From 2-01-FULL-49-10 sp041652335 (GTDB lineage: Bacteria; Patescibacteriota; Kazan-3B-28; UBA10110): a DNA stretch of 7,524 bases. Under the pieces are notes generated by a model that had not been told where the DNA came from, searched no databases, and was given only the letters and a program-made list of their open reading frames with translations. The DNA lies in the NCBI GenBank assembly GCA_041652335.1, contig JBAZHL010000030.1, positions 1 to 7,524 of the forward strand. Reading direction: 5' to 3'. The position numbers and the translations under genes are program-made. This document shows positions 5,501 through 7,524 of the stretch, piece after piece (within the stretch, counting starts at the first letter, position 1; every line of letters begins with the position of its first letter).

Positions 5501-6572
5501 TGAATCTGAGTGCTTCTCGATCGTATTGATACTCACCTCGGTTATTTTCAATGTCCGAACACGATACGTGTTCCGGATAAAGCAACCGATAGGCATCCAG
5601 GGCACGGCTCAACCATCTGGAGCTTACGTTTAACCTACCCAACATCTGCCCTTCAGTTAGCCAACCCTCGTCGGCAGCTAATTTCTGTGGACGGGGACTC
5701 TCCATGGCTCCCCTAATAACTATTCGGCCAGCGCGCACTAATTTTAACCCCGGGATAACCGGAGTTGTTTCTATCGAGGCTCCTTGGGCAGATCCAGTAT
5801 CGCTCTCCTTTTTCTCATCGCTTGTTTCAGTCAATTCCAAGACCTCTGGCCGTTGAGTCTGGCCTGATTTGTCGATTACCTTTGCCTCGCCGAGCTCATT
5901 CAATATATCGAGGGCAGCATTGTAAACATGGATTGTAAAAAACCGACTTGGGTGTCTGCTGTATGGACGCCGATAGATATGATGATCGGCTGGTCGTTCC
6001 CGTAAGGCCGTATGGAGTAACGCCGACATGTCTTCACGACGCAATTCTGGATGATCTATTTTTAAAGCTTGGTATATCTCATCCAACGACGCCCACTCCT
6101 CATCATCCGGCAACATCTCCGCATCCGGAAAATCCTGCCGTTTTAATGGTGATAGAAGATCCCCTTCGTTCACGGATGTCGGTTCTAATGGATCAACTGC
6201 CGGCACATCCACCATTAGCTCATCTGTCTCCACCAACTCTAAACCAGGTATAGTTTCTGCCGGCGTTTCGCTGGCTGGCGATAAACCATCATCATTAAAA
6301 GCCGCCAGGGTCTCTTTCCGTGCCCGGGCTATTTCGTCCCCCAATGTCTTCCTGGTTAATGGATCATAGCTATCCGGATGACGCAGCAGTTCGTCAGTAA
6401 TAATCTGACGCACCTGATTCGGGGGCAGCTTTAGATCATGGGATGCAATATCCACAATCCGATCAAGCGACCCACCATTATGTTCCGGGGTGACCGAAAG
6501 ATCGCCGGAACTTTCTATTGGTTCCTCAGTAGGAGCACTGATAATGTGGTCCCCTGTTGTTGCCTCTTCCAT
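2580..6572 (-). CDS. RpoD-like sigma factor with a giant repeat-built N-terminal extension
   Basis: This is a sigma-70 family RNA polymerase sigma factor. Residue numbers count from an upstream in-frame GTG at 6611; ATG 6572 is codon 14. The start at 6572 is preferred because a promoter (TTGGAA, 17 bases, TACAAT) lies between the two candidates. The sigma core is C-terminal and complete: region 1.2 DDSVKLYLKTIG (1034-1045); region 2.1 ANLRLVVSIAKKY (1088-1100); 2.2 GFLDLIQEGNIGLIRAIEKYD (1106-1126); 2.3-2.4 STYATWWIRQAVSRALADQ (1149-1167); 3.0 PVHMVETI (1174-1181); 4.1 STLSVREQRVIRLRYGL (1270-1286); 4.2 RTLEEIGREFNVTRERIRQ (1292-1310), the -35-binding helix-turn-helix. About 15 extra residues (1127-1146) separate 2.2 from 2.3. 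The ~1000 residues in front hold an acidic segment, then about seven helix-turn-helix-like modules (about 168-236, 314-376, 464-530, 621-692, 711-782, 801-872, 891-962). Their late form is GWLTxxEL...IQEF...YYSPELVDWVVEQC. Basic linkers and two copies of a charged helical segment (about 411-450 and 558-597) lie between them. Primary sigmas are usually about 350-650 residues. It is probably the housekeeping sigma or a close variant; what the extension binds is unknown. Confidence 0.93.
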   Translation of the reverse strand: MEEATTGDHIISAPTEEPIESSGDLSVTPEHNGGSLDRIVDIASHDLKLPPNQVRQIITDELLRHPDSYDPLTRKTLGDEIARARKETLAAFNDDGLSPASETPAETIPGLELVETDELMVDVPAVDPLEPTSVNEGDLLSPLKRQDFPDAEMLPDDEEWASLDEIYQALKIDHPELRREDMSALLHTALRERPADHHIYRRPYSRHPSRFFTIHVYNAALDILNELGEAKVIDKSGQTQRPEVLELTETSDEKKESDTGSAQGASIETTPVIPGLKLVRAGRIVIRGAMESPRPQKLAADEGWLTEGQMLGRLNVSSRWLSRALDAYRLLYPEHVSCSDIENNRGEYQYDREALRFIIDNLDSAEKLAVTGGHVIMQPGVEYSVRSQLRPKSRTSYNGLKLTHHIRMGRLEKQGQKEQIALAKAEQREQEKQLAALAKAERTKKINRIENPAPAGWNSACGIAAEHKLTQKTIQKFLNEFLESNDPKLHRMRARKFKGEETDFFSPEAISYAVAKCQELRLQRALGIRPKRKSLQSRTKKTKLYGGLKLTHYIRMGRLEKQGQKEQIALAKAEQKQQEKQLALELKQVNQQEKLAAVKKKKPPLEKGLKPEGWEEGWLSLGELCQKAGQKNRAIHGKIQEFLKTHVQAENVRSLRSRYNGQDHDYYSPELVDWVVEQCTEDLQEAKERQREKENKPKLKDWKEGWLYFGELCQKTGHSRKMVGEKIREFFEQHPMSEPLHTSRLRKPGSLRSLYYYSPELVDWVVQECQNAPKQVKVAKEKRPVEKRLKPEGWEEGWLTIGELRVKTGRGAGVIYREIQEFLKTHVQSEHVQSLRSRYNSKSGDYYSPELVDWAVERCKEAPKRIKTTQRRRPIEKGLKPDGWEEGWLTFSELHVKAKRSSNVVRGKIQEFIDQNGQTGRVRTLRNPYSKQDCDYYSPELVDWVAQECQNAPKRVKKSSGGSKPVRQRVAREAKTGKEIERAHSAEDRAWEECEKVARGGLEEEDTDQEEINEWQKIALDDSVKLYLKTIGNIPLLTPKEEIYYATVYRDGRSAPIDTPLWKKAEAAKQKLIEANLRLVVSIAKKYLNRGMGFLDLIQEGNIGLIRAIEKYDLDHRVYNKKTGKMIGEDQPFKISTYATWWIRQAVSRALADQADLIRKPVHMVETITKLGRASRDIQVEEGRPATNQEIAESMGITEDDVLKILKAAQKPISLEKPIGNDKDSLFGDFQEDKTVDLPETEVMQRLARRRIDKILSTLSVREQRVIRLRYGLDDGVSRTLEEIGREFNVTRERIRQIEVKALRKLKHPSRRRKFVGLLGLVDGSDPLQG
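3672..4751 (-). repeat. Four tandem 270-bp coding repeats (90 residues each) in the sigma gene
   Basis: Units are 4751-4482, 4481-4212, 4211-3942 and 3941-3672. The plus-strand landmark CCAATCCACTAACTCGGG starts at 3741, 4011, 4281 and 4551, exactly 270 bases apart. In protein terms YYSPELVDW starts at 679, 769, 859 and 949. Each unit is a ~70-residue module (KPEGWEEGWL...YYSPELVDWVVEQC) plus a ~20-residue basic linker (APKRVK...KRPVEKGL). The landmark segment is nearly identical in all four, while the recognition-helix region between GEL and IQEF varies. That pattern fits recent duplication followed by divergence, or homogenisation by recombination. Confidence 0.9.
4828..4934 (-). repeat. 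107-bp direct repeat, copy A
   Basis: This copy matches 5272-5378 at 102 of 107 positions by my alignment, with no gap and an offset of 444 bases (148 codons). It encodes GLKLTHYIRMGRLEKQGQ and the following alternating Ala/Lys/Glu/Gln run (about residues 560-595), predicted to be a long charged helix or coiled coil. Confidence 0.85.
5272..5378 (-). repeat. 107-bp direct repeat, copy B
   Basis: This is the partner of 4828-4934, encoding GLKLTHHIRMGRLEKQGQ and the charged helix (about residues 412-447). Both copies contain the palindrome GGGTTAACTTTAACCC, which encodes the GLKLTH motif. The segment between the copies holds the third module, so the duplication unit was probably helix plus module. 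Confidence 0.85.
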
Positions 6573-6589
6573 CCTAAGTATTGCTTCTG

Positions 6590-6618
6590 ATTGTACTATA
6601 CCAAGAGGCACCTTCCAA
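6590..6618 (-). promoter_or_regulatory. Promoter of the sigma gene
   Basis: On the minus strand TTGGAA (6618-6613, four of six to consensus) is followed by exactly 17 bases and TACAAT (6595-6590, five of six). The predicted start is near 6583, leaving a leader of about 10 bases before ATG 6572. The GTG at 6611 would then lie upstream of the transcription start, which is why the ATG is chosen. The promoter has the normal primary-sigma form, so autoregulation is possible. Confidence 0.55.
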
Positions 6619-6620
6619 GA

Positions 6621-6641
6621 GGGCCAGATCTGATCTGCCCC
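6621..6641. promoter_or_regulatory. Palindrome abutting the sigma promoter
   Basis: GGGCCAGATC, T, GATCTGCCCC forms a 21-base inverted repeat with one C-C mismatch. It ends two bases upstream of the -35 box of the sigma gene and 30 bases after the stop of the GerMN gene. It could be an operator for the sigma gene or a terminator hairpin for the GerMN transcript. The latter is weak because only TCTTGG follows on the minus strand. Confidence 0.45.
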
Positions 6642-6671
6642 GTTAGAAGATAAAACTAAAATAGACCTAAA

Positions 6672-7196
6672 CTACGGCTCCAATACCGCTGCCCGCTCAC
6701 CATTATTTATGGTCAGCTTGATGTTAGTCATCCCGTCTACCCCAAACTGCTTCATTATTCTTTGGAGCGATTGGGCGATCACCATTACTCGGGCGGAGCC
6801 ACCCATTGGGGTATCAAACTTATCGTTGAAGTCGATAGTAGCCTGGCCGTCTTTTATCTCTACCAAATTTACTACCACGCCCTCGTTTAACACATTACTC
6901 ATCCCCTGAGATTTCTGACCTTCGGTTGGCCCCTTGATCCATTCTCTAATAGCCGCCAAAGATAGCTCGTTAACGTTATCTGTTTTTGGCACCATCCGCT
7001 CAACCCCTACAAACTCAAAATCGGTTTCGGTAGAAATAGCGTAATAGACCAAAACCGATTGGGTGTTCGACGAAACGACTGGATTATGTTTTAACTGCAT
7101 CGTGGTGGTGTAAATCCAGATGCCTAATAATACCAGCGGAATGATCGCCAGCGTCCACCATAATGATAGATTATTCTCTATTTTTTTCTTCGCCAT
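6672..7196 (-). CDS. Membrane-anchored GerMN-domain protein
   Basis: This 174-residue protein has a short basic N-terminus (MAKKKIENN), one hydrophobic segment at about 12-30 (LWWTLAIIPLVLLGIWIY), and then an extracytoplasmic GerMN domain from about 48 to the end. The segment is probably an uncleaved signal anchor; there is no lipobox cysteine. The GerMN signature is visible as VLVYYAI (strand), a surface-exposed V...ERMVPKT, ELSLAAIREWIKGPTEGQ (the typical helix plus G-P turn), VVVNLVEIKDGQATIDFNDKF, then MVIAQSLQRIMKQFGVDGMTNIKLTINN. In spore formers GerMN domains occur in GerM and LpqB-type proteins. In non-sporulating bacteria they occur in envelope proteins of unclear role, so the name does not imply sporulation. 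The ATG at 7196 is fixed by TATAAT ending six bases upstream. The gene shares a short divergent promoter region with the kinase gene and lies 99 bases upstream of the sigma start codon on the same strand, so co-transcription is possible. Confidence 0.85.
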   Translation of the reverse strand: MAKKKIENNLSLWWTLAIIPLVLLGIWIYTTTMQLKHNPVVSSNTQSVLVYYAISTETDFEFVGVERMVPKTDNVNELSLAAIREWIKGPTEGQKSQGMSNVLNEGVVVNLVEIKDGQATIDFNDKFDTPMGGSARVMVIAQSLQRIMKQFGVDGMTNIKLTINNGERAAVLEP

Positions 7197-7202
7197 ATAA
7201 CC

Positions 7203-7231
7203 ATTATAAGCTAACCATGTACTTTTTTCAT
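7203..7231 (-). promoter_or_regulatory. Promoter of the GerMN gene, predicted leaderless
   Basis: On the minus strand ATGAAA (7231-7226, four of six to TTGACA) is followed by a 17-base spacer and a perfect TATAAT (7208-7203). Six bases (GGTTAT) then lead to the ATG at 7196. The expected transcription start coincides with the A of the start codon, the same geometry as the nuclease gene. Confidence 0.7.
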
Positions 7232-7266
7232 TTTTAATTTATAATCTTTAGTTCCCTTGAGGGGAT

Positions 7267-7272
7267 TATAAT
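7267..7272 (+). promoter_or_regulatory. -10 box of the kinase gene, predicted near-leaderless
   Basis: A perfect TATAAT ends seven bases before the ATG at 7280. No good -35 is seen at 16-18 bases. A small inverted repeat, TCCC (7253-7256) with GGGA (7262-7265), lies just upstream and might be a regulator site. A GAGGGG at 7259-7264 is too far from the ATG and upstream of the predicted start of transcription, so it is unlikely to be a ribosome site. Confidence 0.6.
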
Positions 7273-7279
7273 TGGACTG

Positions 7280-7524
7280 ATGGAACTAACTATCTTAAAA
7301 CTCGGCGGCAGCATTCTTACCCACAAATACGATGGGGGCGGGTTTGATGCCAGCACCGCTAATCGATTAGCGGGAGAGATCAAACAAGCCCTAATTAGAT
7401 CGCCCCAACGCCTAATTTTGATCCACGGCGCCGGAGGCAAGGTTCACGGGTTAGCCAAGGAATTTGATCTCGCAACTGGGGCATTAACCCCCCAACAGAT
7501 CGATGGATCGCTGACCACTCACGG
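7280..7524 (+). CDS. Isopentenyl phosphate kinase, 5' part (amino acid kinase family)
   Basis: Only the first 81 codons are in the window; the gene runs off the right edge (full-length family members are about 250 residues). The start is MELTILKLGGSILTHK, the nucleotide-binding N-terminus of amino acid kinase proteins with K7 and the GGS loop at 9-11. IHGAGGKVHGLAKEF (48-62) follows, in which the GAGG loop and H56 match the glycine-rich loop and catalytic histidine typical of isopentenyl phosphate kinases (usually GGGSFGH). Such enzymes phosphorylate isopentenyl phosphate to isopentenyl diphosphate in the alternative mevalonate route, in the cytoplasm. Other amino acid kinases (glutamate 5-kinase, acetylglutamate kinase, UMP kinase, fosfomycin kinases) share the first motif but not the histidine after the glycine loop. 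The downstream part is missing, so the substrate remains a prediction. Confidence 0.75.
   Translation, partial: MELTILKLGGSILTHKYDGGGFDASTANRLAGEIKQALIRSPQRLILIHGAGGKVHGLAKEFDLATGALTPQQIDGSLTTH

Noticed and set aside
6573..6611. GTG at 6611 as the start of the sigma gene
   Set aside because: The best promoter has its -10 at 6595-6590, downstream of the GTG, and the GGAAG before the GTG has no spacing. The extra 13 residues show no feature.
6672..7196. Evidence of sporulation from the GerMN domain
   Set aside because: GerMN domains occur in many non-sporulating bacteria, and no other sporulation gene is present here.

Overview
The window carries five protein-coding genes, one of them cut by the right edge, plus an intergenic region at the left end that is crowded with hairpins. 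It looks like a bacterial chromosome of moderate GC from an uncultivated lineage; a candidate-phyla (Patescibacteria/CPR-like) or Chloroflexi-like host would fit. The reasons are a sigma-70 factor of RpoD type, an isopentenyl phosphate kinase (mostly archaeal, known from few bacterial groups), a GerMN protein without other sporulation genes, and several genes whose -10 box lies directly in front of the start codon. The lineage is inference. The standard code is used, with TAA and TAG stops.

Layout. Positions 1-356 hold no gene I can support; they hold a nested inverted repeat of about 110 bp, a perfect 10-bp hairpin, and a short dispersed palindrome that translates as VIPAKAGI on the minus strand. 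A beta-CASP metallo-beta-lactamase ribonuclease (357-1748, +) follows. Convergent to it is an unrecognised 204-residue protein (1800-2414, -), with a rho-independent terminator overlapping the nuclease stop codon. Upstream of that, on the same strand, is a sigma factor of about 1330 residues (2580-6572, -). Next come a membrane-anchored GerMN protein (6672-7196, -) and, divergently, the 5' end of an isopentenyl phosphate kinase gene (7280 to the edge, +).

The standout is the sigma factor. Only its last ~310 residues are a normal RpoD-like sigma (regions 1.2 to 4.2). In front lies an extension of about 1000 residues built from about seven copies of a helix-turn-helix-like module. The last four copies are in exact 90-residue (270-bp) register, and two near-identical charged helical segments sit among the earlier copies. 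I know of no described sigma factor with this architecture. It could be a sigma factor carrying its own array of DNA- or protein-binding modules.

The other theme is promoter layout. The nuclease, GerMN and kinase genes each have a perfect TATAAT ending 6 or 7 bases before the ATG, which predicts leaderless mRNAs. The sigma gene has a recognisable -35/-10 pair giving a leader of about 10 bases, which favours ATG 6572 over an upstream GTG. The unrecognised 204-residue gene is the only one with a longer predicted leader, a hairpin and a Shine-Dalgarno-like AAAGG.
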